Shown here: positions 25,345-34,018 of the stretch, piece by piece
Layout of the letters: each line of letters opens with the position of its first letter
How positions within the stretch are numbered: position 1 is the stretch's first letter
Assembly (NCBI RefSeq): GCF_002498315.1
Contig: NZ_DAGX01000002.1
Coordinates: forward strand, 686,067 to 750,066
Direction of reading: 5' to 3'
Length of the DNA: 64,000 bases
DNA from: Methanofollis sp. UBA420
Lineage (GTDB): Archaea > Halobacteriota > Methanomicrobia > Methanomicrobiales > Methanofollaceae
Position numbers and translations under genes: made by a program
Notes under the pieces: generated by a model
Told to the model about the DNA's origin: nothing
What the model saw: the letters and a program-made list of their open reading frames with translations, nothing else
Database searches by the model: none

Positions 25345-26159
25345 ACCGCATCATTCTCAAAGAAATCCCGTAATTCATAGATCCTCTTACAACACGGGAT
25401 GAACAACTGAAGATTGACGTAGCACTGCTCTCGCGAAAGCACCTTGCCGCTCGGGTGGCCGGACTCGTTGCGATAGTTTCTGATGAGTGAAACGATCATG
25501 TCGAGGTTCGTGTCGAGGTCTTCTTTGAGGTTGGAAGGGAGATCCTTTTTGATCTCGGTGAGTTTATGCTTGAATTTGTTGAATTTCTTCAGCAGGGTTG
25601 TTTCCTGAGATACTTTCTCAAAGTGGGCAGAGTATTTACTGTTCTTTTCGATGACATCATACAGAGAATCAAGCGTGTATTCGAGGGCGACGCCCAGCAT
25701 CACGGCAGAGGAGAGCCTGCATCCCACTAAAAACGCCTGCATTGCCTCTTTGAGATAGGAAACAGTGAGTCTGTCGATGGCGGGGATGCTTTCTCTGATG
25801 ATATTTTCATAACTCGTTAAATCGTGGAAGAAGTAGACATCCTCGTTTTCAAGAATTTTCTTTCCAAAACTGGATACTCTGAAGAAAGGATATGCCAGAT
25901 TTGGATCATTCTCTGCCCCGAGGGTAATAATATTCTGTCTGAACAGATCCCAGAAAACTTCCTGCAATAAGGCTAAATCGTTCTTAGACAACCTTTCTCT
26001 TTGCGTTGGGTCATGTGGTAACCCATCCCTCTTCCGTAATACTTCTTTGACATCATCACGAAGGTAAACAAATTGTTGCGAGGTAGGGGAGGATGACGGC
26101 TCCCGTCCTGCCAGTATATCAATCGCTGCCTTTCTGATTTCTTCGTATGAATGATCCAT
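25341..26159 (-). CDS. HEPN/DUF4145-like protein at the end of the hsdMS operon
   Basis: 272 aa from the ATG at 26159, whose A is shared with the hsdS stop (TGATG). The N-terminal half is helical with winged-helix-like SSFGKKILENEDVYF. The C-terminal half (about 125-272) has the helix SAVMLGVALEYTLDSLYDVIE and the motif IRNYRNESGHP (R-N-E-S-G-H, R-x4-H), as in DUF4145/HEPN proteins that cleave RNA or serve as abortive-infection effectors. Position directly behind hsdS suggests it is wired to the restriction system. The activity is not proven. Confidence 0.78.
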   Translation of the reverse strand: MDHSYEEIRKAAIDILAGREPSSSPTSQQFVYLRDDVKEVLRKRDGLPHDPTQRERLSKNDLALLQEVFWDLFRQNIITLGAENDPNLAYPFFRVSSFGKKILENEDVYFFHDLTSYENIIRESIPAIDRLTVSYLKEAMQAFLVGCRLSSAVMLGVALEYTLDSLYDVIEKNSKYSAHFEKVSQETTLLKKFNKFKHKLTEIKKDLPSNLKEDLDTNLDMIVSLIRNYRNESGHPSGKVLSREQCYVNLQLFIPCCKRIYELRDFFENDAV

Positions 26160-27406
26160 CAACTATCATCTCCTGCAGACGGCGAGAGCAATTGACTGAT
26201 CAACCGCATCTTCAGCGCCTTCGAGGCCTCAACGCTCGCACGGGCGGCGGCGATGGTGTCGTCGATGGCGGAGAGGATGGTGGCGATCTGGCGCTGTTCG
26301 GGGAGGGGAGGAAGGGGGATTTCAGTTTTTTTCAAACGACCTACACTTAGGGTGAATAGACCACTTGTACTCATACTTTGTTTTCTTATGATCTGCTGTC
26401 CAGCAGGACTATTTAGGAAATATGTCAGATATTCGGAGATAAGCAAATCGTGATCTGGTCGGACACGAATTACATGATTCTGATGTACGCAATCTTTAAC
26501 TTCCCCCATAAATATCGCCGTTCTACCAACTTCGTCTTGATTCCCGTTCCCTTCAATAACGAGTACATCTCCAGATACTAATCTCCATTGTTCCAGTTCT
26601 TCATCGGAAACTTCAAAATAGCGGGGATCACTAAAGTCGATGTAATTTCTTTGAACATGAGCAACGGTAAGATATCTTCGAGGATTATTTTTTGGAGTTC
26701 TGTCTTTTGTTTTCTGAATTCCTCCCTTAACATCGCTTATAGATCCGATCTGTAACCCTTCCCACTCCTTCGGCACCACGCCAACCTTCTTCACCTCCCA
26801 AAACTCCTCATGCCCGATCCCCTTCGAGAACAACTCCCGCATCATCACCTGCTTATAGTGCTCGGCCTCGGCGAGGAGCGCCTCGTCTTTCACGATCACG
26901 TCCTCCGCCGCCCAGAGCACCTTCGCAATGCGGCGCTGCTCCTCGATGGGAGGGAGGGGGAAGGTGTAGGCGGCGAGGTCTCGCCAGATGATGTACGGAT
27001 TCGTTGACCCCTTCGAGTGCTGGATCGAATACTGGGTAAAGTCCTCGCTCTGCATGAGGAAGGGCAGAAGTTCCGGGATCATCATATCGCCCGTTGGCTC
27101 GATAACGAAGGTGGTATTGGCACAGATCCCGTCGAAGGGAGCAATGGCAACCTTTCTCAGATAGGTCCTCCGTGACCCGTAGAGGATCTGGCCCTTCTCA
27201 AACTTGCAGTGAAAAGCCGGACCGAGATAATCGTCACCGATGGTTCCCCACTCTCTGATGTGGAGATCATCGGTCTTCATGTGTTCCCCTGCGATGAACT
27301 TGTCGAGGCCGCAGGTCTCTCTGTCCACGACATTCTTGACATTCCTGGCAACCTCCTCAAACGAGGCCATCCTCCACCCTCTCGGGAGGTCCGTTGCATC
27401 ACCCAT
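26159..27406 (-). CDS. hsdS: Type I restriction-modification specificity subunit
   Basis: 415 aa with the usual two target-recognition half-domains. The first covers about residues 1-190, with conserved NPYIIWRDLAAYTFPLPPIEEQRRIAKVL, here seen as IPPIEEQ-like PLPPIEEQRRI. The second covers about 200-415 and ends with LPPLPEQRQIATILSAID. Each half is followed by a long helical spacer (EALLAEAEHYKQ; ARASVEASKALK). It recognises a bipartite DNA site and brings HsdM and HsdR to it. It overlaps hsdM by 8 bases. The middle of the gene (about 26,340-26,760) is markedly more AT-rich than the rest, suggesting that the second recognition domain was swapped in. Confidence 0.95.
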   Translation of the reverse strand: MGDATDLPRGWRMASFEEVARNVKNVVDRETCGLDKFIAGEHMKTDDLHIREWGTIGDDYLGPAFHCKFEKGQILYGSRRTYLRKVAIAPFDGICANTTFVIEPTGDMMIPELLPFLMQSEDFTQYSIQHSKGSTNPYIIWRDLAAYTFPLPPIEEQRRIAKVLWAAEDVIVKDEALLAEAEHYKQVMMRELFSKGIGHEEFWEVKKVGVVPKEWEGLQIGSISDVKGGIQKTKDRTPKNNPRRYLTVAHVQRNYIDFSDPRYFEVSDEELEQWRLVSGDVLVIEGNGNQDEVGRTAIFMGEVKDCVHQNHVIRVRPDHDLLISEYLTYFLNSPAGQQIIRKQSMSTSGLFTLSVGRLKKTEIPLPPLPEQRQIATILSAIDDTIAAARASVEASKALKMRLISQLLSPSAGDDS

Positions 27407-28877
27407 CCAGCCCCACCTCCTTCAGCACTGCACGCAGTTCTTCCATCGCGTCGCTCTTCTCCGTCGCATACTCCGCCCACTCCTCATACACCCCTGCAAA
27501 CGTCGGTGTCACCGCCCCGTCATCGCACCGGGCGATATACCGGGGGATGCTCAGGTTCGCGTCCTTCGCCAGGATCTCCTCGACCGGCACAGAGCGGGAA
27601 AATCCCTCGACATCCTCGTCGCTCAGGTAGGCCGCCAGGATCTTCTCGATATGCCGGGACTCCAGGAAACTCTGCGCCTTCTCATGGGTCACCTCGTCCA
27701 CCGCGTTGATGAAGAGGACCCGGCCCTGTCGTGCAGGCGGTTTCTGCATCCGGCACACGATCACGCACGCCTCCATCGGCGAGTTGTAGAAGAGGTTCGG
27801 CCCGAGGCCCAGCACACACTCGATCAGGTCGGCCTCCACGATCCGACGACGCATCTCTCTCTCCGCATCGCGGAAGAGCACCCCATGCGGGAAGAGGATC
27901 GCACACCGCCCTGTCGCCGGGTCCATGCTCCTGATGATATGCTGGAAAAAGGCGTAGTCCGCACGCCCCTGCGGCGGCACCCCGAAGAGGTTCCGGCCCC
28001 AGCGGTCACTCGAAAACGCCTCCCTGTCCCAGCGCGAGATCGAGTACGGCGGATTGGCAAGAATACAGTCAAAGGTCTGCAGACGGTCCTGCTCCACAAA
28101 CGCCGGGCCCGCCAGGGTGTCGCCCCGCACAATCGTGCAGTCCTCGATACCGTGGAGCAGGAGGTTCGTCCGCCCGATCGAGGACGTGATCAGGTTGATC
28201 TCCTGTCCGAAGAGACGCAGACTCCGGTACTCCTTCCCCTGCTCCCGCACCTGCAGGGCGGCGACAAGAAGCATCCCCGCGCTCCCGCAGGTAGGATCGT
28301 ACACCGACTCCCCCTCCTGCGGGTCGAGCATCTGCGTCATCAACCGCACCAGAGTCCGGTTCGTGTAGAACTCCGCCGCCGTATGCCCCGAATCGTCAGC
28401 AAACTTCTTGATCAGATACTCGTAGCCCTGCCCCAGTTCGTCCTGCGGCACATGGGCAAGGGAGAGCGTCTCGGACGAGAAATGCTCCACCAGATCGCGG
28501 AGCGTCGCGTCGGAGAGGAAGTTCTTGTTCGTCCACGACGTGTCCCCGAAGATCCCGGCAAGCGTCTCCCTGTTCGCGTCCTCGATCCGGTGCATCGCCT
28601 CCTGGACCGCCACCCCCACATCCTCGGTCACCGCCCGGACATCACGCCAGTGCGCCCCCTCCGGCACCACGAAGCGGTGGTCCTCAGGGAAGACCTCGCC
28701 GCACGCCGCCAGCGCCCGCTCCGTCTCCTCGTCGTAACAGTCGCAGATCCGCTTGAAGTAGAGCAGCGGGAAGATGTACTGCTTATAGTCGCTCGCATCG
28801 ATATAGCCCCTGAGCAGCACCGCCGCCCCCCAGAGATACTTCTCCAGTGCGGCCTGGGTGATTGGTTCAGGCGCCAT
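27399..28877 (-). CDS. hsdM: Type I DNA methyltransferase subunit, second tandem copy
   Basis: 492 aa. N-terminal helical HsdM_N domain (about 1-150), then N6-adenine methylase: EFYTN, motif I DPTCGSAGML (about 194-203) for S-adenosylmethionine, GQE motif, and catalytic NPPYS (275-279). Normal length. It starts one base after the stop of the upstream hsdM paralogue. It methylates adenine in the site defined by HsdS. Clearly related to, but divergent from, the neighbour; both keep catalytic motifs. Confidence 0.95.
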   Translation of the reverse strand: MAPEPITQAALEKYLWGAAVLLRGYIDASDYKQYIFPLLYFKRICDCYDEETERALAACGEVFPEDHRFVVPEGAHWRDVRAVTEDVGVAVQEAMHRIEDANRETLAGIFGDTSWTNKNFLSDATLRDLVEHFSSETLSLAHVPQDELGQGYEYLIKKFADDSGHTAAEFYTNRTLVRLMTQMLDPQEGESVYDPTCGSAGMLLVAALQVREQGKEYRSLRLFGQEINLITSSIGRTNLLLHGIEDCTIVRGDTLAGPAFVEQDRLQTFDCILANPPYSISRWDREAFSSDRWGRNLFGVPPQGRADYAFFQHIIRSMDPATGRCAILFPHGVLFRDAEREMRRRIVEADLIECVLGLGPNLFYNSPMEACVIVCRMQKPPARQGRVLFINAVDEVTHEKAQSFLESRHIEKILAAYLSDEDVEGFSRSVPVEEILAKDANLSIPRYIARCDDGAVTPTFAGVYEEWAEYATEKSDAMEELRAVLKEVGLDG

Positions 28878-30377
28878 TCAGACCACCCCCTCCTCGGCAA
28901 GCAACCTCTTCAACCGCTCCTCGGCCTCGGTGCACGCGGCCGCCGCATCCTTCACCCGTGTAAGGCCTTCTTCGACCGTCATCGGGTCCTCCTCGACCAC
29001 AGGCTCGACATAGAGCGAGATGTTCAGGTTATGGTCCTCTCCCCTGATCTCGTCGAGCGTCGCCACCCGCACCGCACCCGGCACGTCCTGGCACCCCTCG
29101 TACCAGGCAGAGATCCGGCCCACATGCTCAGGACAGAGCTGGTTCTGGTTCCGCCCCTTCTGGTACTCATCCGATGCATCGATGAAGAGCACCCGGCCCC
29201 GGAGACGCTCCTCCTTCTGCCACCTGAAAACCAGAATGCACGCCGCAAGCGTCGTCCCGTAGAAGAGGTTCGGTCCAAGACCGATCACCGCCTCCAGCAG
29301 GTCCATCTCCAGGAGCGCCTTTCTGATCCGCCCCTCGGCACCCTTCCGGAAAAGCGCACCCTGCGGCAACACGATCGCCATCCGCCCGTTCGGCTTCGCC
29401 ATCGAGGCGATCATGTGCTGGACCCAGGCGAAATCGCCATAACTCTGGGGCGGCATCCCGGCAAAATTCCGGCCATAGGGATCGTGTTCCCAGACCTCCT
29501 CCCCCCACTTCTTCAGGGAGAAAGGCGGGTTTGCCACCACGCAGTCGAAGGTCTGGAGACGGTCCTGCTCCACAAACGCCGGGTTCCGGAGCGTGTCCCC
29601 CCGCACGATCTGGAAATCCTCGCGGCCGTGCAGGATCAGGTTCATCCGGGCGATCGAGGAGGTGGTCATATTCTTCTCCTGCCCGTAGAGGTGGAGGAGG
29701 TTGATGTCCCCCCCATGCTCCTGCACATAGGAAAGGGCCTCCAGCAGCATCCCGGCCGTCCCCACCGCCGGGTCATAGATGCTCTCCCTCTCCTGCGGCT
29801 TGAGGATCCGCATCATCAACGTGATGACCATCCTCGGCGTGTAGAACTCGCCGGCCGCCTTATTCGACTCGTCCGCAAATTTCTTGATGAGATACTCATA
29901 GGCCCTCCCGGCGATGTCGGGCTCCACAGAGGCATTTGAGAGGTTTTTTTCCGAGAAGTGCTCGATCAGGTTCTTGAGCAGGGCATCGGAGAGGCGCTCC
30001 TTGTTCGACCACTGCACATCTCCGAAGATCTGGCTGAGCGTCTTCTCGTTTGCGTGCTCGATACACCGCATCGCGTCCTGGATCGCCTTCCCGATATCCT
30101 CGCTCTGTCCCCGGATAGTCTTCCAGTGGCAGCCCGTGGGGATCAGGAAACGGAAGTTCTCCCTGTACTCCGCCTCCTCGATATTCCCATCGGCCTCTGC
30201 AACAGCCAGATCGTATTCTTCGTCGTAAACATCGCAGATCCGCTTCAGGAAGAGGAGGGGGAAGATGTAAGTCTTGAAATCAGCCGCGTCGATCGGGCCG
30301 CGGAGGATGTTCGCGGCCTCAAAGAGCCATGATTCCAGTTCTGAGAGTGAAAGGGTGTTCTGTTCGTGTGGATCCAT
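28878..30377 (-). CDS. hsdM: Type I DNA methyltransferase subunit, first tandem copy
   Basis: 499 aa. HsdM_N domain, GEFYTP, motif I YDPAVGTAGML (about 201-211), catalytic NPPFS (283-287). Phe replaces Tyr at the NPP(Y/F) position, which is tolerated in the family. First gene of the operon M-M-S-HEPN-TM. AGGTGA lies 8 bases before the ATG and a TATA-like CCTTTATTTGC lies upstream near 30,450. Two different M genes in one locus are unusual; they may form a heterodimer on each side of the HsdS site. Confidence 0.95.
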   Translation of the reverse strand: MDPHEQNTLSLSELESWLFEAANILRGPIDAADFKTYIFPLLFLKRICDVYDEEYDLAVAEADGNIEEAEYRENFRFLIPTGCHWKTIRGQSEDIGKAIQDAMRCIEHANEKTLSQIFGDVQWSNKERLSDALLKNLIEHFSEKNLSNASVEPDIAGRAYEYLIKKFADESNKAAGEFYTPRMVITLMMRILKPQERESIYDPAVGTAGMLLEALSYVQEHGGDINLLHLYGQEKNMTTSSIARMNLILHGREDFQIVRGDTLRNPAFVEQDRLQTFDCVVANPPFSLKKWGEEVWEHDPYGRNFAGMPPQSYGDFAWVQHMIASMAKPNGRMAIVLPQGALFRKGAEGRIRKALLEMDLLEAVIGLGPNLFYGTTLAACILVFRWQKEERLRGRVLFIDASDEYQKGRNQNQLCPEHVGRISAWYEGCQDVPGAVRVATLDEIRGEDHNLNISLYVEPVVEEDPMTVEEGLTRVKDAAAACTEAEERLKRLLAEEGVV

Positions 30378-30463
30378 CGATTGTATTCACCTGATATCTG
30401 TCAAGATGTCGATCTTCCCCCCTAAAAGGAGATCGAAAAAATTTTAGTGCAAATAAAGGTTTT

Positions 30464-30688
30464 TTAGAGATCACAAATTCTCTTATGTCTTCTTTCGCCG
30501 ATCTGGTTCACCACCCCCACGATCGCCGTCACCCAGTAAAACCCGAACATCACCATCACGTACACATTCCCGGTCACCCACATCCCAAACCCACACCTCC
30601 GCGCCCTCGCCCCTCGGCCGGCCACGAGGACCGCACCCGCCATGCCGAGCACCACCGCCGGCGTCTGGAGAGGGTCGAGGGGGATCAC
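30464..30688 (-). CDS. Small two-helix membrane protein at the end of the primase operon
   Basis: 74 aa from a GTG at 30688 that overlaps the primase stop as GTGA, with GAGGGGG upstream. Helix 1 (about residues 8-23, AVVLGMAGAVLVAG) and helix 2 (about 37-57, GNVYVMVMFGFYWVTAIVG), joined by an Arg-rich loop, with a basic tail (ERRHKRICDL). Such small membrane proteins occur near replication genes of archaeal plasmids and proviruses; function unknown. Confidence 0.7.
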   Translation of the reverse strand: MIPLDPLQTPAVVLGMAGAVLVAGRGARARRCGFGMWVTGNVYVMVMFGFYWVTAIVGVVNQIGERRHKRICDL

Positions 30689-33462
30689 CCGCCCAACCCC
30701 CTCTTCTCGTTCCACGCCTGCACCAACCGACCATAACACCTCTCGCAGAGCACCGCCCGCCCGTCGACCGACCGGAACACCGCCCTCCCCTCATCGCACA
30801 CACTGCACCGCCCGAGGTCGGTCTTCGTCCGGACGAACTCCCGGTGCTCCAGCACACCCGGCAGGGACTCTTGCAGCAGGCCACCTTTATTTACAGCCGT
30901 TTGCAGCAGTTTGCGGAAGGCGACGTCATTCAACGGACGATGAGAAATAGTTTGAATCAGATTATCTCCCCCGTGCGGCGATATCCCCCGATCACTTCCA
31001 GCATTTTTGATTTCGCACACACACCCACACTCACCCACCCGGAGAGAGGGGGCACCGGGTGTGTGTGTGTTTTGCTGTAAACTAGTACTGAGAGAGAGAC
31101 GCGTCTCTCTATCTGTACTAGTACTGTCAGTTTCCGGGCCGTCCCTCGCCTTCTGATCTTCGCGGCGGGTGCTGGAATTCTGCTGGAAACCTGCTGCAAT
31201 GTTGCAAGGGTCGTCGGGGCCGGGACCGCCGTCCCGGTCCGTATCCCCGCCACCGTTATCGATCCACACTCCGGCCCCGCGCGCCCACTGTCGGTAGATC
31301 CTCGGATCGAAGGAGAAGAGGTGCTCCCGCCGGCGGACCGCACACCCGTCCCTGTCCTCCAGGACCGTGGTGTCGAGGTAACTGATCGCCGGACACTTCT
31401 CCAGGAGGCCGGAGTAGGTCGTCCCGCGGCTTGCGTAGCCATGGAGGATGCGGCGGGTCTGGTGATACGAGAGGCCGAGGGCGTCCTGGAGCATCCTGAC
31501 GGTGAACTGCTCCCACCCCATCGTCTCGACGGTCGCCAGCGCGGCGGATTCGTTCTTCGTGAGTTTCGTCTCCTGCCCGCCGGCCTCGCCGTTGATCGCG
31601 GCGTAGATCCTGGCGGCGGCGGCGAAGTCAGACCTGTCGGCCCTGATGCCGCCGTCGTACGCCTCCCTCTGGAAACGGTGGAGGAGGGCGTGGCACTTGA
31701 TGAGGTCGAAGAGCATGCCGGGGTTCCGGCGGTTCGTCGTGGCGGAGAAGTGCACCTTCTCGGCGTACGGGATGGAGACGTGGAGACGTTCCTCCTTCAA
31801 CACCTCCCAGATGGCCCGGCAGACCGGGAGGGCCGGGTCCTCGTCGTCGCCGTCGTCCTCTCTGGCTTCCTTCTCTTTCATGTGCCTGAGCACTCTCTCG
31901 TCCTGCTCGGCCGAGTCGTCGATCCAGACGGTGAGCATCCTGTTCATCACCTGGTCGTCGCCGACGCTCTCCACTTTCGCGAGCCACCAGACGCACCTCT
32001 CCGGGATCCGGCAGACCTGGAGTTTTCTGTCTGCGGTGACGGTGTGGTGCTCGATCCTCTCCCTGAAGTTCGCCGTTGCGCTTTTGAGGACCTCCTGGAG
32101 GTCGTCGGAGAGGGAGACGTCGTCGAAGAGGAAGACGGTGCTCGGCCGCATGGCGTCGTTGTAGTAGAGGGCCTTGTTGCTCACCGTCCCCGCGAGGCGG
32201 TAGGCCGCGGGGACCTGCTTGAGCATGGTGGTGCAGGCGTGGGTCTTGCCCTTGCCCGAGTTCCCCGACACCGAGACGTGGAGGCCGTTCGTATTCTCGA
32301 CAGACTGCGAGGCGAGGGACATGACAAGGCACTCGGCGACGGTCCTGTCGCCGACATGCTCGCGGGTGAAGGTGTCGAGGAGGAAGGCGAGCGGGTCGCT
32401 GTGGGTGAGGATGTCGAGGGCTTTCTCGCGGTACGCGGGGTCTGGCGCCGGCGGCGAGGGGGGAGGGGGCGGCACCTCCTCTTTCATCCTCTTTTTTTTC
32501 GGTTCGTGCATGGCCCGCAACTCCGGCCACCTCTGCGTCCCGCCGCCGCAACTCGCGTGATGGCAGCCGGCATAGACCGCTCCCGAGGGGAACTGCACGG
32601 CGAAGGCGCCGTCGTGGTGGGCGGTCGAGAAGGGACAGTCCTCCAGGACATGGAGGGTGCCGCCCTGCCAGGGCCGCGTGCTCCGCACCCCGAGGCCGTG
32701 CTCCCTGAGCCACGCGGCGAGGTTGATCTTCCCGCCCGTCGGCGCCGCCGGGGCCTCGACCGGGAGGCGAGTGGCGATCTCCTTGAGGCGTTCTGCCGTG
32801 ACGATCTCCCTCTCCTCGGGCACCGAGAGGACCCGCGCCCGCCGGTGCGGCCTCCCGGGGGTGTTGTCCCCCTTCCGCGAGCACGTCCCGTAGAGTTTCC
32901 AGATCCGGGCGGCGTTGAAGTTCGCCGTGTCGACAGTGACCGTCTCGTCGGAGAACAACGCGTCGAGGGTGGCGAGCACGCCCTTCACGAGTCCCCCGTC
33001 GTCGTTCGGAAGGTCGATCGGGTAGAGGAGGTGGGCCCCGTTCCCGGAGTCGGCGCGGATCGGATGGGGGAACCCCTGCTCGTCGAGCCAGAGGGCGATC
33101 GCGTCCGCACGGCGGAGCGCCGCGGCGTGCTCCTCCTCCGTCGACGACACCCCGCTCGGCCGCACAGGGTCGAGGTCGACGGGCAGCCAGCGGCGGCGGA
33201 CGATGTCGGCGTCCGCGGTCGTTGCGTCGCTCCGCGAGAGGCGCATCTTCACCCTGTTCGCCCTGCGGGCCAGGAGGGCCGGGTCCACCTCGTTCAGGGT
33301 GACGTAGATCCCCTTCACATCGGGATCGGCGTCGAGGGCCTCCGCAGACGCGGCGAGTTTCGCAAAGTCGTCGAAGTAGCCGGAGTGCGTCGCATAGTCG
33401 CCGAGGGCCCGCACCTCCACCACGCCGCCGGAAAACAGGGCGGCAAGGGCCTGCCTGATCAT
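30685..33462 (-). CDS. Primase-polymerase / AAA+ helicase replication protein of an integrated element
   Basis: 925 aa from the ATG at 33462 (ATGA overlap with the gene before; ATG 33468 also possible). The N-terminal archaeo-eukaryotic primase-like domain has the metal-binding pair LPVDLDP (about Asp96/Asp98) and an SGNGAHLLYPI motif with the catalytic-type His (about 144). A Cys/His zinc module follows near 275-306 (EDCPF...GCHHASC). After a Pro-rich linker comes an ATPase with Walker A SGNSGKGKT (about 399-407) and Walker B VFLFDD. A low-complexity linker and a last Cys4 zinc finger (CSVCDEG...CERC) end the protein. This is the layout of plasmid/virus replication proteins. It probably replicated a now-integrated element. 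Confidence 0.85.
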   Translation of the reverse strand: MIRQALAALFSGGVVEVRALGDYATHSGYFDDFAKLAASAEALDADPDVKGIYVTLNEVDPALLARRANRVKMRLSRSDATTADADIVRRRWLPVDLDPVRPSGVSSTEEEHAAALRRADAIALWLDEQGFPHPIRADSGNGAHLLYPIDLPNDDGGLVKGVLATLDALFSDETVTVDTANFNAARIWKLYGTCSRKGDNTPGRPHRRARVLSVPEEREIVTAERLKEIATRLPVEAPAAPTGGKINLAAWLREHGLGVRSTRPWQGGTLHVLEDCPFSTAHHDGAFAVQFPSGAVYAGCHHASCGGGTQRWPELRAMHEPKKKRMKEEVPPPPPSPPAPDPAYREKALDILTHSDPLAFLLDTFTREHVGDRTVAECLVMSLASQSVENTNGLHVSVSGNSGKGKTHACTTMLKQVPAAYRLAGTVSNKALYYNDAMRPSTVFLFDDVSLSDDLQEVLKSATANFRERIEHHTVTADRKLQVCRIPERCVWWLAKVESVGDDQVMNRMLTVWIDDSAEQDERVLRHMKEKEAREDDGDDEDPALPVCRAIWEVLKEERLHVSIPYAEKVHFSATTNRRNPGMLFDLIKCHALLHRFQREAYDGGIRADRSDFAAAARIYAAINGEAGGQETKLTKNESAALATVETMGWEQFTVRMLQDALGLSYHQTRRILHGYASRGTTYSGLLEKCPAISYLDTTVLEDRDGCAVRRREHLFSFDPRIYRQWARGAGVWIDNGGGDTDRDGGPGPDDPCNIAAGFQQNSSTRREDQKARDGPETDSTSTDRETRLSLSTSLQQNTHTPGAPSLRVGECGCVCEIKNAGSDRGISPHGGDNLIQTISHRPLNDVAFRKLLQTAVNKGGLLQESLPGVLEHREFVRTKTDLGRCSVCDEGRAVFRSVDGRAVLCERCYGRLVQAWNEKRGLGG

Positions 33463-33758
33463 CCCCACCCCTCCGGCACCAGGGGAAACAGCGGGGCCGA
33501 ACGGGCCTCGCCCGTGGCGACGCGGCGGAACGAGACGAGCGGCACGATGAAGTGGCCGGAGACCGTGAAGACCTTCACCGCACGGCCTGCAGGGTTCACG
33601 GCCGCGTGGCCCACGATCGCCGGGCCCTCCCGCGTCACCGGCACCGCGTGGCCGTGGAAGATCAGGCCACGCAGGTCGTCGGGTGCGATCCGGTAACGTT
33701 CGCGGCCGACGAGCAGGTAGACGGCGTCGTCGGACCCGAGACGGAGAGTGGCACTCAT
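33459..33758 (-). CDS. Small hypothetical protein in the primase operon
   Basis: 99 aa, ATG at 33758 overlapping the preceding stop as ATGA; its own stop overlaps the primase start. Beta-rich and compact: YLLVGRERYRIAPDDLRGLIFHGHAVPV, here described as strand-turn-strand, then KVFTVSGHFIVPLVSFRRVATG. No catalytic motif or membrane segment. The SH3/OB-like strand pattern suggests a nucleic-acid-binding accessory of the replication protein, without proof. Confidence 0.72.
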   Translation of the reverse strand: MSATLRLGSDDAVYLLVGRERYRIAPDDLRGLIFHGHAVPVTREGPAIVGHAAVNPAGRAVKVFTVSGHFIVPLVSFRRVATGEARSAPLFPLVPEGWG

Positions 33759-34018
33759 TCCCGCACCACCACCGTGATCCCGTACATGTGCCGGCCGCCC
33801 CGCGTCACGTGCACCTCGCTGACCACGCCGCCGAGCCTCTTCACCTCGGCCATGACGGTAGGGGCGATGAGGTACAGGGGTACCGGGCCGGTGGTGTGGA
33901 CACCATTCGATGCGCTTAATACCGAGGACGCCGACGTGGTGGTGGCGGTCTTCCTGGATCCGGTGTTGGCGCACGGGGAGTCATGAAGGCTGCCGTCTAT
34001 CCTGTCATCGCCCGGCAT
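33755..34018 (-). CDS. Small hypothetical protein leading the primase operon
   Basis: 87 aa from the ATG at 34018, favoured because GAGGGAG sits just upstream; ATG 34084 in frame is an alternative. The N-terminal 45 residues are Ser/Thr/Ala-rich and look disordered. The C-terminal part (PVPLYLIAPTVMAEVKRLGG, then VVSEVHVTRGGRHMYGITVVV) is alpha/beta. Not assigned. Gene overlaps on the downstream side point to a single transcript with the primase. Confidence 0.6.
   Translation of the reverse strand: MPGDDRIDGSLHDSPCANTGSRKTATTTSASSVLSASNGVHTTGPVPLYLIAPTVMAEVKRLGGVVSEVHVTRGGRHMYGITVVVRE

Noticed and set aside
27240..29939. 899-codon open frame on the plus strand opposite the hsdM genes
   Set aside because: Arg/Pro/His-rich shadow of GC-biased third positions in hsdM; no ribosome-binding site or protein-like motifs, while the other strand has clear methylase motifs.
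31020..31075. Short TG/CA repeats resembling a CRISPR or microsatellite
   Set aside because: Only a few dinucleotide units (GTGTGTGTG) in the low-complexity linker of the primase; no spaced repeats, no cas genes in the window.
31321..33696. 791-codon open frame opposite the primase gene
   Set aside because: Compositionally biased mirror frame; the reverse strand has primase and ATPase motifs with coupled starts.
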